Origin: Candidatus Celerinatantimonas neptuna
GTDB taxonomy: Bacteria; Pseudomonadota; Gammaproteobacteria; Enterobacterales; Celerinatantimonadaceae
Length of the DNA: 64,000 nt
Reading direction: 5' to 3'
NCBI GenBank assembly: GCA_911810475.1
Contig: OU461276.1
Span: 1,600,001-1,664,000, forward strand
The position numbers and the translations under genes were made by a program. Numbering within the stretch: position 1 is the stretch's first letter; each line of letters starts with the position of its first letter. This document shows positions 18,263 through 29,285 of this stretch, in pieces. Below the pieces are notes generated by a model. The model was given only the letters and a program-made list of their open reading frames with translations, was not told the DNA's origin and made no database searches.

Positions 18263-19430
18263 ATGGAACAGATTGGTATTCAGACGGCCTATTCGGTCAC
18301 TCTAACAACTGAGCAAGCATGTCGTGACTGAGCTTTTCCATATTCATCAATCTTCTCCTCAATTAGTTGCCTTTTACTATTCTGCAAATTATCAGTATTT
18401 GCAAATTGCAAAAAATTGCAATTTGCATTTAAATCATCACAAATAATTGCTTGTAGTCGTTGTTTGGGTCCAATGACTGCTGATGGTTTTCATAGTGACG
18501 ACGGCCATGGAATAGCTTTATGGGTTATTTGGGACTTGTTTGGAAACTATGGCGCGGATCTTGAATGGTTTAAAAATATATTTGAGAAAGATATTTACCA
18601 AGCAGTCCAGAAAGCTTTAGCTCGAGCATTGCTGAATACAGGAAGGCCAAGTGAATTACCAGAACTAATTTGGTTACATTCATCTCTTGGTTGTGAAGAA
18701 AGAGTTATCGCTGTCATTGAAAATATGGTTGGAAAACAAGTTCCAATCGCTGGTGGAAGTGCTGTAGGTCAACGAATTCAGGGTGACTGGAGTTTGTTTA
18801 ATCAAGATTCAGTTGCCACATAGGGTGTAGCAGTGGTGGCACTGTTCCCGGGGGGGGAGATCGGTTATTCGTTTCATAGTGGATATGTAGCGAGCCGAGC
18901 CCTGGGTGCAGTGACCGCCAGTCATCTTCGATTTGTCCATACTATTGATAATAAGCCTGTGGCTGCAAGCTATTGTAAGTTATCCCACAAGACCACCTAA
19001 ACATGCCTTTCTATTTTTACACAGAGTCTTTTCCATCCTATTGGGCGTATAGCAGAACGCCTGGAAGAATATCCTTTTTTTAATTAGCTCATCCGAGTGT
19101 ATTAACCGCAGATGGCGGTATTGAACTATTGACTGAATGATAAACTTGGTTCCCCGGGGAGCTTGATCCATAGGGGAGGCCAGGTGACATAAATGAGCTC
19201 AACACACCCTTTTTCGCGCTTTCAGCCAGTTATAATATTGCGCCGGATGTATGATGGCAATCTATTGCGATATTGATTCAGTCATTGATAGTATCTGTGA
19301 GTCACTTGGCGATGGTTTACCATTTTTAGGAGCATTTACATTTGGAGAACAGGGACTCTTACTCACCGGTGAGAACGGGCATGGTATTCTCATGAGTATG
19401 GCTGTTGTTTTTTATCCAAAAGCGTTGTGA
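18263..19430 (+). pseudogene. FIST-domain (NosP/VpsV-like) sensor, decayed
   Basis: Scattered frames spell out a FIST protein. About 18335-18420 gives SSPQLVAFYYSANYQYLQIA. The 18416-18823 stretch continues with the FIST N domain (TADGFHSDDGHGIALWVIWD ... VPIAGGSAVG). About 19268-19430 gives the FIST C end (DGLPFLGAFTFGEQGLLLTG ... ILMSMAVVFYP). Several frameshifts and stops separate the pieces, so no full product can be made. FIST/NosP proteins bind haem and sense nitric oxide, and usually pair with a hybrid kinase. The stop overlaps the start of a kinase remnant, keeping that pairing. Confidence 0.72.
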
Positions 19431-20908
19431 TGACATTTCCCTATTCTGTCCCTGAAAAACAGCTAAGAGAGTCAACTGAGTTTTTGACTCAGCGTAATCG
19501 CCGAGAAAGGCAAAGACACATTGATACGGAGTTAATTCTTGAAGGCAACCATAAATTATTCATTGCATTTACAGCGAATGATGCATTTTGTGTTTTCTTA
19601 AAACTTATTGTTCAGTTTTTTGGCTATGAGAATCGTTAGTTTTGCATTGCTCAGTTAATAAATCCTGACAATTGTTTTTCTGTGATGGGGCGTCTCATTT
19701 CCTGAATTGGTTTTCTGGCGATCTGACGGAGTGGGTTCTGCAGGACGAGGTGAGCGTGATTTTTGATGTTTCTCAAGTCTGCTAGTTTCAAATTTTTCCA
19801 GAGTCTTGGCTTTTAGCCCGTTATGGTAGTGTAGTTATAAGTGGTCTCTGTAGTGAAATGGAGGTGTGATTGTTGATTCTTGGCCACCATCAGGTCAGCA
19901 GATTCGGTCAGGATAATCGACATCTGTTAAAGCGATTATTGCCTCTATTACGACAACTATTAGTCAATTTAGAATATCAAGAGCATCTAAAATCGATTGT
20001 TACACAGCGTACGCGAATAACGCTTTATGAGCTTTGCCCAAACTGCGTTGGATTGGTTTTGGGAGACTAGCGTAAAGCCGACCTATATACGGCCATCTTC
20101 TGGGACGCTCACTTTTATCGCTTGAACTATATGAACATACTGATAAAACGATACTTCCTTCGTTATTAAAAAGACCAGCAATTACTGCGAAATATTTTGT
20201 TCATGCTTGAAGAAACTGATGGTCAGTCTTCTCTCTGGGGGACCCTTATCTTGATAGCCATGATGAGTTATGAGATACGAACACCGATGAACGTTATTGT
20301 TGGCATGATTGAAAAAATTGTTGTTTGAGCCGTTTCGACAATTGAGTCAAAGCCATGCCTGGCGGTACGGTGGAACTGGTTTAGGACTGGCTATTGTGAA
20401 GCAACTGGTTGATGTGATGGGGGAACAGTTATTGGGGTGAGTAGCCAGGTTGGAGGGGGTTCTTGTTTTACGGTGCGTTTAACGTTGCCTAAAGCCGATT
20501 CAATTTCAGATGACCTGAGTATAGATGAATTGCCTATGATCTCATCGAAAAAGATATTAGTGTAAAGGATAGCCCTTAAATCAATTAGTCATTCGTCTGA
20601 TGCTTGAAAAGCTGGGGCATCAGGTCGTGATAGCTCCCGATGGAATCAGTGCCTTAAATATTCCGGATCTAAAAACTATTGAATTGATTCTGATGGACTT
20701 ACAAATGCCAGGTATCGATGGTTATGAAACAACGCAACGTCTTAGAGCAAATGGTATTGATTGTCCGATTATTGCATTAACGGCCAATACACAAGAGAAA
20801 AGAAGGTGTGTCGATGCAGGCATAAATGACTTGATGAGTAAACCGCTCTGACGCCAGGTTTTACAGTTTTTATATCGGTTATTTAATCCCTCTGTAGGCA
20901 ATTGTTGA
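19430..20908 (+). pseudogene. Hybrid sensor histidine kinase (NahK/VpsS-like), decayed
   Basis: Pieces of a hybrid kinase lie in order. The N-terminal coiled region is at 19430-19639 (LRESTEFLTQRNRRERQRHI). A linker helix is at 19870-19990 (FGQDNRHLLKRLLPLLRQLL). The dimerisation box near 20258-20310 reads MMSYEIRTPMNVIVGM, with Tyr in place of the phosphorylated His. The ATP lid is near 20355-20410 ([17 protein letters not shown]). A receiver spans about 20545-20908 with Asp in ILMDLQMPGIDGYE. Multiple frameshifts, lost blocks and an in-frame TGA at 20849 show it is dead. By position after a FIST remnant and luxU it resembles vibrio VpsS, which feeds phosphate to LuxU. Confidence 0.75.
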
Positions 20909-20977
20909 TATGTATTATTCAGGTTTGATGTGATTTAGTGGTAGCATCATTTTAAATGCATTAATCAAGGGGACCCG

Positions 20978-21982
20978 ATGAAAACGATAGCTGATATTGC
21001 AGCTGCTGCAGGAGTATCTAAATCGACGGTTTCACGAGTTCTGAATAATCGCCCGGGAGTGAACTCCGTTGCCCGACAGAAAATTCAGGCTATTATCGAC
21101 GAGTCACATTTTACTGCCAATATTTCAGCTAAAAATCTTAAGGCTCGCCATACGGATACTGTGGGTATTTTGGTTCCTCTTTTAACATCGAAATCGATAG
21201 CAAGCTTTATTCATGGCATGACCGCAGAGTTGGAATCAAAAAATATGCAGATTTTGTTAATGAATACAAAAATGGATACAGGAAAAGCCATTGCAGATGT
21301 TAAGACTATGAATTCTAAAGGAGTTGATGGCATGATTGCACTTGTGGCCGGATACAATCAAGAGCTCATCGATACCTTTTGTGAATCTGAATCGCCCATT
21401 GTTGTTGTTGGGCAAGATCTATCTTTGTTCGATATTCCCAGTGTGTTTTATGATGACTACCGGTGCGGATACCAGGCTGGTCAGCAGTTACTTCAATGTG
21501 GCTGTCAGAAATTGCTGTTTTTAGGTTTTTCTCCGATGGATGTCGCGTTAGGAAGACAGCGCCGTCGGGGATTTGAAGATGCACTGAGCATGGCTGGTCA
21601 GGTGGAATGCCAATATGTGAGTGATTGTGATCTGTTCGCACAGTCAGGAATGCTAAAAACCACAGAGATTCTTGAGCAGGGATATCGTCCGGATGGTGTC
21701 TTTGGAGTGACAGATAGAATTGCGGCGGGCGCCTGTCAGGCACTGCGTCAGAAAGGGTTTGAACCCGGACAAGACGTTGCTGTTGTGGGGGTCGGGGACG
21801 ATGAACTATGCTCTATTTTAACACCGCCTCTGGCTTCTATTCATTATGATCATATTCGTGTAGGCTATCAGGCTGCGAAAGTCTTGATGGATTTAATTAG
21901 CGGACATGAATGTGAACAATTTTCTTATGTGCATCAGGGGGAATTTCACTGGCGGGATTCATGTCAATTAGAGAAAAATTAA
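20978..21982 (+). CDS. scrR: LacI-family repressor, probable sucrose regulator ScrR
   Basis: A 334-aa LacI/GalR protein. The N-terminal helix-turn-helix and hinge read MKTIADIAAAAGVSKSTVSR then VLNNRPGVN. A periplasmic-binding-like sugar domain follows (residues about 60-334, with VGILVPLLTSKSIASFIHGM and GVFGVTDRIAAGACQALRQ). It stands at the edge of scrA, scrY, scrB and scrK, so it is most likely their repressor. Candidate operators of the GGAACCGATT type lie before scrA and between scrY and scrB. An AAGGGG-type site precedes ATG 20978. Confidence 0.83.
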   Translation: MKTIADIAAAAGVSKSTVSRVLNNRPGVNSVARQKIQAIIDESHFTANISAKNLKARHTDTVGILVPLLTSKSIASFIHGMTAELESKNMQILLMNTKMDTGKAIADVKTMNSKGVDGMIALVAGYNQELIDTFCESESPIVVVGQDLSLFDIPSVFYDDYRCGYQAGQQLLQCGCQKLLFLGFSPMDVALGRQRRRGFEDALSMAGQVECQYVSDCDLFAQSGMLKTTEILEQGYRPDGVFGVTDRIAAGACQALRQKGFEPGQDVAVVGVGDDELCSILTPPLASIHYDHIRVGYQAAKVLMDLISGHECEQFSYVHQGEFHWRDSCQLEKN

Positions 21983-22164
21983 TCTAGATTACAGCAGTTA
22001 ATCGTCATTGATACATGAGGGCTATTGGTCGCATTTTCTCCTGAGTGATGTGGCGGAGAGACTAGTACTTGAAAAGTTGTGTTGCATGAGGACTTCTTTA
22101 ATAGTCCTTAGCCGTAATTGAGTTGATATAAATATCCTTTAAAAGCCTATTCAAAAATAGTAGA

Positions 22165-22345
22165 TTATTTTCGTGGCATGTCATCTGGTTTAGTCTGAAT
22201 TGGGTATCCTTTATAGTTCATATTTTTCAAGAAACTGGCTAATCGCTGCATACATGTGCGTCGTTCTTCAATATGAGGCATATGACTAGATTAGAAAAGA
22301 TTTTCCATTCGACCTGTGGGATCCATAGTGAATAGCCACTACTTC
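22165..22345 (-). pseudogene. Alpha/beta-hydrolase C-terminal remnant
   Basis: On the minus strand, one frame ending at TAA 22165-22167 reads HMPHIEERRTCMQRLASFLK and then a short tail. This is the usual last helix of an alpha/beta hydrolase, with the catalytic His in a GHMPHIEE-like motif. An in-frame stop just upstream and the lack of any earlier domain show it is a leftover fragment. Confidence 0.45.
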
Positions 22346-22379
22346 ATTAGACAACTTGCAGCCTCTTTAAAGTAATTCT

Positions 22380-22640
22380 ACTCATATCTGTACAGGCGAA
22401 AGTCCATCATTGGAACTGCGTTGCCATTTTGTGTTGTAAAACATCTCAATATAATAAAATGTATCCATTTTGGCGGCTTCTCTCGTTGAATATTTTCGTT
22501 TAATTCGCTTCAGATGTGGCTTGTGTATTGGCTACCCTGCTCAGAGTGCACCAGAACTTTCTCCTCTGGTTTCCGATGCCAGACTGCCATTAATAAAACA
22601 TCGAGCGCAGGTTCTTTGGTTATACACCATTAACTAACTC
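22380..22640 (-). pseudogene. IS3-family transposase remnant
   Basis: Complement frames give EPALDVLLMAVWHRKPEEKV, then VLVHSEQGSQYT (the family's HSDQGSQYT motif with Asp changed to Glu), and further on IEMFYNTKWQRSSNDGLSPV, a worn C-terminal motif. These are pieces of an IS3 OrfB of a different type from the element at 1568-2801. There is no open frame and no recognisable ends. Confidence 0.7.
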
Positions 22641-22915
22641 AGGATCCATTTATATGGTTCAAAAGCATTTTATTATCTGCATCGACATCCTTATATGTAG
22701 TCACTGTTATCAGCTATTCCAGGCATTGACCCAAAGTTCAGTCGTAATCGAATCATTGTGCCCTCTGCTGTTGAACATCCGGGTGGATTCCTGTTTTATA
22801 TACGATGCACGATCATACAGCAACACTGTCGGATACATTCACATCTGATGAGTGGGGATGGAATAGGCATCATGTGGCATGCCATTTCCCTCTTGGTTAG
22901 TCCTGATATTCAGGA
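22641..22915. other. Non-coding stretch before the scrA terminator
   Basis: Probably more decayed insertion-sequence DNA. I see no supported gene; the short ORFs here have no family features. Confidence 0.4.
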
Positions 22916-22922
22916 AACGGAT

Positions 22923-22954
22923 AAAAAACCGGTTCATAAAAGAACCGGTTTTTT
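22923..22954 (-). terminator. Terminator of scrA (bidirectional)
   Basis: A perfect 13-bp stem AAAAAACCGGTTC / GAACCGGTTTTTT with a 6-base loop. A- and T-runs on both sides let it work in either direction; it ends scrA from the minus strand. Confidence 0.88.
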
Positions 22955-22971
22955 ATTATCGAGCTTATAGA

Positions 22972-24345
22972 TTAAGCTGCAGGTTGTGTATGTCTCGGTG
23001 TCAGGAGGAAAGATGCAACAAATGCAACAACAAATGCGATGCAGAATCCGATGATATAGTTCATCATGGATTCACTACGAACAATTGCCAATCCTGGGAT
23101 CCCTGTCAAGCCAACTGCGGTCATTCCAACTTTTGTCCAAACAACATAAGCTCCGCCGAATGCCCCACCGATGAGGCCTCCTAAGAATGGTTTCATATAA
23201 CGGAGGTTGACACCAAAGATTGCCGGTTCGGTGATGCCTAATATAGCTGATAGAGCAGAAGGCAGGGCTAGTGCAGTTACTTTTTTGTCGCGTTTTTTGA
23301 ATATGACCGCTAAGCAGGCTCCGCCTTGGGCAACGTTTGCCATCGACCAAATTGGCAGCAAGAAATTCACTCCGATTTTGGGATTTCCGAGCAGACCCAG
23401 TTCAATAGCATGGAAGCTGTGGTGAATCCCGGTAATCACAATCATCGAATACGTTCCACCGAAGATAAATCCAGCGACTGGGCCTGCATGATTGTAAAGG
23501 TAGAGCAGACCCATCGAGATGCCGGTACCTAACCCGCGTCCTAGCGGGCCAATAGCGACAATCGAGAAAAATCCAGTGATTAAAAGAATTAGGAAAGGAC
23601 TTAAAATAATATCGAGCGTATTAGGTACAATCTTATGGACGATCTTCTCGACTTTACACATAAACCACGTTGCGATCAGCATGGGGAAGACCGTGCCCTG
23701 ATAGCCGACCAGTCCGACTTTGAAACCGAATAAGTCGGTTGTTGGGAAGCCATGACCAATTGTCCATGCGTTTACCAGATCGGGGTGGGTTAAAATTCCC
23801 CCCAGAGTGGCTCCCAATATGGGGTTTCCTCCAAAAATTTTAGCCGCGACAAAACCGATCAAAATAGGCAAAATAATAAAGGCTGAGCTGGACACCATAT
23901 CAAGCAGGATATACCAGATGTTACCCGTTGCAATGAGATGGTTGGTTTTCAAAAACCCCAATACCCCCATGCACAAACCACTGGCAACAATAGCTGGAAT
24001 AATCGGGACGAAAATATTGGAGAGGGTTCGGGCAATTGCCTGCAGAGGATTTTTATTGGCGCCCTGGATGGCGACATCAGCGGTTGATGCTTCTGCTATT
24101 CCTGCTGCTTCAATGAATGCTGCGAAAACGTCATTGACAATACCAGTACCAATAATAATTTGGTACTGACCACTATTTGTAAAAACACCTTTAACCAAGT
24201 CGAGTTCTTCGATAGCTTTTGTGTCGGCTTTATCGGTGTCGTTTAAGACTAGCCTGAGTCGGGTGGCGCAGTGTGCCGCACTGGCTATATTTTCCGGGCC
24301 GCCTACCAGTTTGAGGATCTGTTGGGCAGTTTGTTTTTCTGACAT
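22972..24345 (-). CDS. scrA: Sucrose-specific PTS enzyme IIBC
   Basis: A 457-aa phosphotransferase permease. The IIB domain (1-80) carries the phosphorylated Cys in SAAHCATRLRL. The IIC membrane domain (about 105-457) has the glucose-superfamily motifs GITEPAIFG and TGIHHSFHAIELGLL. No IIA domain is fused, as in enteric ScrA, so IIA-Glc must come from elsewhere. It imports sucrose as sucrose-6-phosphate for ScrB. The start is ATG 24345 with AGGGGAG upstream; the ORF opens further back without a ribosome site. Trehalose PTS proteins are close relatives, but the scrB/scrY/scrK neighbours favour sucrose. Confidence 0.9.
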   Translation of the reverse strand: MSEKQTAQQILKLVGGPENIASAAHCATRLRLVLNDTDKADTKAIEELDLVKGVFTNSGQYQIIIGTGIVNDVFAAFIEAAGIAEASTADVAIQGANKNPLQAIARTLSNIFVPIIPAIVASGLCMGVLGFLKTNHLIATGNIWYILLDMVSSSAFIILPILIGFVAAKIFGGNPILGATLGGILTHPDLVNAWTIGHGFPTTDLFGFKVGLVGYQGTVFPMLIATWFMCKVEKIVHKIVPNTLDIILSPFLILLITGFFSIVAIGPLGRGLGTGISMGLLYLYNHAGPVAGFIFGGTYSMIVITGIHHSFHAIELGLLGNPKIGVNFLLPIWSMANVAQGGACLAVIFKKRDKKVTALALPSALSAILGITEPAIFGVNLRYMKPFLGGLIGGAFGGAYVVWTKVGMTAVGLTGIPGLAIVRSESMMNYIIGFCIAFVVAFVASFLLTPRHTQPAA

Positions 24346-24471
24346 GATGCTACTCCCCTTCAATGTTCCATATGAGTCTAGTTGAAACAATGAAATAAGT
24401 TGATAATCGAACAATTACATCATTTTATGGAGGCTGTAGTGCTTAATGATGCAATTGAATTGTGCTTATAT

Positions 24472-24485
24472 GAAATCGGTTCCAG
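24472..24485. promoter_or_regulatory. Candidate ScrR operator upstream of scrA
   Basis: GAAATCGGTTCCAG resembles the AATCGGTTC / GAACCGATT half-palindromes found between scrY and scrB. It lies about 127 bp before the scrA start. Confidence 0.5.
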
Positions 24486-24575
24486 CTCATCCTATCGTTA
24501 CATTCTGATTAAACAATTGATGATTGGGTGATTTGTGATCATATAAGGCTTAAATAATCATGATTGATCTGTTTT

Positions 24576-24591
24576 TGTGATTTAAATCACA
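24576..24591. promoter_or_regulatory. CRP-cAMP binding site in the scrY-scrA gap
   Basis: TGTGATTTAAATCACA is a perfect match to the TGTGA-N6-TCACA consensus. It suggests catabolite control of the sucrose genes. Confidence 0.8.
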
Positions 24592-24619
24592 TTAAAATCA
24601 ATGTATTGGCCACTGAATA

Positions 24620-24633
24620 TGAAATTGGTTTCG
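24620..24633. promoter_or_regulatory. Weak candidate ScrR operator near the scrY stop
   Basis: TGAAATTGGTTTCG is a looser version of the AATCGGTTC motif, 4 bp beyond the scrY stop codon and about 275 bp before scrA. Confidence 0.3.
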
Positions 24634-24637
24634 ATCA

Positions 24638-26056
<1,419 letters not shown>

Positions 26057-26115
26057 TTATGTCCTTATATGTACGTGCAAAGTTTTTGCTTTTTTGTGTT
26101 TAAAATGTGTGGAAT

Positions 26116-26127
26116 GGAATCGGTTCT
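26116..26127. promoter_or_regulatory. Candidate ScrR operator near scrY
   Basis: GGAATCGGTTCT is a near-complement of the motif at 26254-26269, lying 63 bp before the scrY start. Confidence 0.55.
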
Positions 26128-26218
26128 TTTATTTTTGTGCTATAAGACATATTGAGCAATTCATTTGGAAGCGAATTGTGATCAAATACCTTATATATAG
26201 CCCCGGTTTCAGTGTTTA

Positions 26219-26234
26219 TGTGATATGAATCACT
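26219..26234. promoter_or_regulatory. CRP-cAMP site between scrY and scrB
   Basis: TGTGATATGAATCACT matches TGTGA-N6-TCACA with one difference. It is placed centrally in the 291-bp divergent promoter region and could serve both genes. Confidence 0.75.
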
Positions 26235-26253
26235 CGCTTGCATTGATTTTTAT

Positions 26254-26269
26254 GGAACCGATTGCAACC
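26254..26269. promoter_or_regulatory. Candidate ScrR operator near scrB
   Basis: GGAACCGATTGCAACC lies 75 bp before scrB. Its core GAACCGATT matches the other candidate operators in inverted orientation. Confidence 0.55.
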
Positions 26270-26344
26270 TAAGTGTAATTGCATACAATCAGTTATAATC
26301 TTTACGGTAGCTTAATATGCTGCACTTAATGCAGGATCAGAATT

Positions 26345-27793
26345 ATGAATCAGCCATTCAATCAACACTTTGCAGTGAATACCCCCTGGTTTCCTTTTTT
26401 TCATATTGCACCTCCTTATGGGTTGATGAATGATCCAAATGGTTTTTGCCAATATAAAGGTCAGTATTGGCTTTTTTTTCAATGGAATCCCACAGGGTGT
26501 GCGCATAAAAATAAGCATTGGGGTTTACTTACCAGTAATGATTTAGTGCATTGGCAGCAGCAAAAATTCACATTTGCACCCGAGCATTGGTACGATAAGG
26601 ATGGATGTTATTCTGGTACCGCTCTGGTTAGAGATGATGAGTTATCTGTTTTTTATACCGGTAACGTTCGTCATGGTGAGAAAAGAGAGAGCTATCAATG
26701 CCTGGTTACAACCCGGGATGGCCAGTCGTTTGAGCATCATGGCCCATTATGGCCGGAGCAGCTAGAAGGTTTTACGGGCCATGTTCGCGATCCAAAAGTT
26801 TTTGAGAGTAACGGTAAGCGTTTTATGTGGCTTGCTGCGCAAAGCGATAAATTGTTGGGTGGCGTTGCTGTACTTGAAGAACAGTCGAGTGGGGACTGGT
26901 CATTATGTGGTCATTTTAATCGCTCAATTGGGTGGGCGAATGATCAATATGGTTATATGTGGGAATGCCCGGATTACCTCGAATTTTCAGAACAAAACGT
27001 ACTGGTTTGCTGTGTACAAGGTATTGAAACAGGACTGAGTGATTATCATAACCGTCATTTGAGTGGTTATTTTAATGTGGCCTTTAATTCTCAAAATGGC
27101 CACATTGAATTCCAAAGTGATTATCGGTTATTGGATCATGGATTTGAATTTTATGCCCCTCAATCAATTAAAAATGAACAGGGTGAAATTTTCTTAATTG
27201 GATGGATGGGGTTACCTGAAGCGGAACCGCAGCCAACGGTCGAGCAGTATGGTTGGACAGAACAACTGACAATCCCCCGACATTGTGAATGGCGTGATGG
27301 TTACATTTATCAGACTCCAAGTCATGAACTGGATGCTGCATTTGACGCTGCAAGTTACTACCAACTGACAGACAGTCAGTCACAATTTGATATTGGTCCT
27401 CAAAGTCGCACTCACTGGAAGCCTGCTGAATCTTCTGGTCAATTAGTTTTAGGCGAAGGTGTTGAGCAATTGAGTATCGCCTGGAATCAACAGGGCAGCA
27501 TAATTGTTGATCGGGGCGCTCTGGCTGGTTCTGGAGCGGATACTCGCCGTCATTATAAAAGTCGATTAGGTCAAATCGAGTCATTAACTTTGTTCTTGGA
27601 TAGCTCCTCTTTTGAATTGTTTGTGAACGACGGTGAGGCGGTGCTAAGTGGTCGAATTTTCCCGACGACACCATTGATTTTGGGACATTTGAGCTTTGAG
27701 CAGGGGGCTGAGGTTTCAGTGATGGAAGTACAGGTTCGATTATTGGGTCAGCGGGTCATTAATTTATTGAGTAAAGAGGCATTTGATGAATAA
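26345..27793 (+). CDS. scrB: Sucrose-6-phosphate hydrolase (GH32)
   Basis: A 482-aa invertase. The GH32 motifs appear in order: GLMNDPNGFCQYKGQYWLFF (nucleophile Asp, about 27-46), HVRDPKVF (transition-state Asp, about 147-154) and WECPDYLEF (acid/base Glu, about 205-213). A C-terminal beta-sandwich follows. It splits sucrose-6-phosphate, the ScrA product, into glucose-6-phosphate and fructose. Its stop overlaps the scrK start by 8 bases, so the two genes are translationally coupled. Confidence 0.93.
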   Translation: MNQPFNQHFAVNTPWFPFFHIAPPYGLMNDPNGFCQYKGQYWLFFQWNPTGCAHKNKHWGLLTSNDLVHWQQQKFTFAPEHWYDKDGCYSGTALVRDDELSVFYTGNVRHGEKRESYQCLVTTRDGQSFEHHGPLWPEQLEGFTGHVRDPKVFESNGKRFMWLAAQSDKLLGGVAVLEEQSSGDWSLCGHFNRSIGWANDQYGYMWECPDYLEFSEQNVLVCCVQGIETGLSDYHNRHLSGYFNVAFNSQNGHIEFQSDYRLLDHGFEFYAPQSIKNEQGEIFLIGWMGLPEAEPQPTVEQYGWTEQLTIPRHCEWRDGYIYQTPSHELDAAFDAASYYQLTDSQSQFDIGPQSRTHWKPAESSGQLVLGEGVEQLSIAWNQQGSIIVDRGALAGSGADTRRHYKSRLGQIESLTLFLDSSSFELFVNDGEAVLSGRIFPTTPLILGHLSFEQGAEVSVMEVQVRLLGQRVINLLSKEAFDE

Positions 27794-28703
27794 AAAAGTG
27801 CAAGTTTGGTGTCTGGGGGATGTCGTTGTTGATTTATTACCCGATGGCGAGCTTCGCTACCGGCAGTGTCCGGGGGGCGCGCCTGCTAATGTTGCCGTTG
27901 CGTTGAGTCGTCTTGGAGTTACAACCGGGTTTATTGGTTGTCGCGGTGATGATCCTTTTGGCAAGTTTATGAATGATACGCTGGTCAAAGAAGGAATCAT
28001 TACGGATTATTTGCATGTTGATTCGGAGTATCACACATCGACGGTTCTGGTTAGTCTGGATGATGAAGGTGAACGCTACTTTACTTTTTTAGTGGTTCCC
28101 AGTGCCGATCAGTTTTTACATACAGAACAATTACCTGATATCCAAACCGGTCAATGGTTGCAGTTGAGTTCCATTGCTCTTGCTGGTGAGCAAACTCGTC
28201 AGGCGGCCTTAGCAGCAGTCCAACAGACCCGGAATAATGGCGGATACGTTTTTTTCGATGTGAATGTCCGGGAATCACTGTGGACCAGCAAAGAGCAAAT
28301 GATTGCGCAGATTAGTTTGATCTTAGAATCCAGTGATGTAGTCAAGGTAAGCGAAGAAGAAGCTCAGCTATTAACGGGTCAATCTAATCCCAAGCATGCA
28401 CTGGCTCAATTAGCTAAACAGACTGATGCGCTTTTAGTTGTGACACTTGGGGCTGATGGAGCAATAGCCTTTGATCAATCGAAGCAAATTAGTATTCCTT
28501 TAGAAAACTGTGTTTCAGTTGTTGATAGTACCGGAGCTGGCGATGGCTTCGTCGGGGGGATGCTGAGTGTCCTGGCTGAGCATTCACAGTGGAGAGATTG
28601 GTCTGTGATTGAAATGGCTATTCGCCTAGGAAATCAGGTGGGTAGTTTTGTGGTGACTCAAAAAGGTGCTATGAGCGCACTTCCCCGAAAGACTCAGCTT
28701 TGA
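27786..28703 (+). CDS. scrK: Fructokinase (PfkB family)
   Basis: A 305-aa ribokinase-like sugar kinase. PfkB signature 1 is GGAPANVAVALSRLG (about 31-45) and signature 2 is DSTGAGDGFVGGML (about 247-260) with the catalytic Asp. It phosphorylates the fructose released by ScrB. ATG 27786 overlaps the end of scrB; the ORF could also start at TTG 27783. Confidence 0.92.
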   Translation: MNKKVQVWCLGDVVVDLLPDGELRYRQCPGGAPANVAVALSRLGVTTGFIGCRGDDPFGKFMNDTLVKEGIITDYLHVDSEYHTSTVLVSLDDEGERYFTFLVVPSADQFLHTEQLPDIQTGQWLQLSSIALAGEQTRQAALAAVQQTRNNGGYVFFDVNVRESLWTSKEQMIAQISLILESSDVVKVSEEEAQLLTGQSNPKHALAQLAKQTDALLVVTLGADGAIAFDQSKQISIPLENCVSVVDSTGAGDGFVGGMLSVLAEHSQWRDWSVIEMAIRLGNQVGSFVVTQKGAMSALPRKTQL

Positions 28704-28926
28704 GTCTCTGACTATCATCTTTGCCGAAAAAGGTTTTGTTGAGGTCCGCTTGATGTTGATATGCCTGGGTTATCAGCAGCCCGGGCGTATGAGCTTTAAG
28801 ATAGTTGTTCATTTTAGTCTGGTTCTCTCCATCATATTTCCGATTGAAACTATTTTGTTTAATATAAGCATCAATACTATCGTTATATCTATGTAACCTA
28901 TTGGTTTTGTGAATCTTATATTTCAC
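28669..28926 (-). CDS. Hypothetical small protein, doubtful
   Basis: An 85-aa ORF antisense to the last 35 bases of scrK. It is lysine/asparagine-rich (NRLHRYNDSIDAYIKQNSFN) with no motif I recognise. AGGTG lies about seven bases before ATG. Nothing else supports it. Confidence 0.25.
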   Translation of the reverse strand: MKYKIHKTNRLHRYNDSIDAYIKQNSFNRKYDGENQTKMNNYLKAHTPGLLITQAYQHQADLNKTFFGKDDSQRLKAESFGEVRS

Positions 28927-29285
28927 CTGCAGTTTTAGGATGGAGATATGGCGTTTTTTTAGAAGAAGTAGAATAAATATTGTTCGATACGGTATTTATG
29001 AAAGCTAGCTGAGGTCTTGTCATCTTTAAAAAATGTTTTCAGTAATAATCAATTGAACTTTAATTATTGATAAAATTGATCTAAATTTTTCTAAGTGAAA
29101 CTTTCGACTATTATTGACTGTTTCTCGGTTAAAAATGGGCTTGTTTTTCATTTTTAAAGAAAATAACCTTTTTCTTATACAGCCTATAAACTTGATTTTT
29201 TTCTTATTAATGTTTAGAGTGCTAACAATAGTTAAGGTTTTTAGTCTGTTTTTTCTTCTGTTACAGACCCACTTCAGTAGGTTTT
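28927..29285. other. AT-rich upstream region of proV
   Basis: About 360 bp of very AT-rich DNA before proVWX, long enough for the osmoregulated promoter and repressor sites expected there. I could not define a box. A small ORF (29114-29320) in this stretch looks spurious. Confidence 0.4.

Noticed and set aside
21336-21743. ORFs overlapping the LacI-type gene on both strands
   Set aside because: Shadows of a clearly coding frame.
22654-23184. Short plus-strand ORFs near the scrA 3' end
   Set aside because: They fall in decayed DNA or antisense to scrA; the hairpin at 22923-22954 is a terminator.
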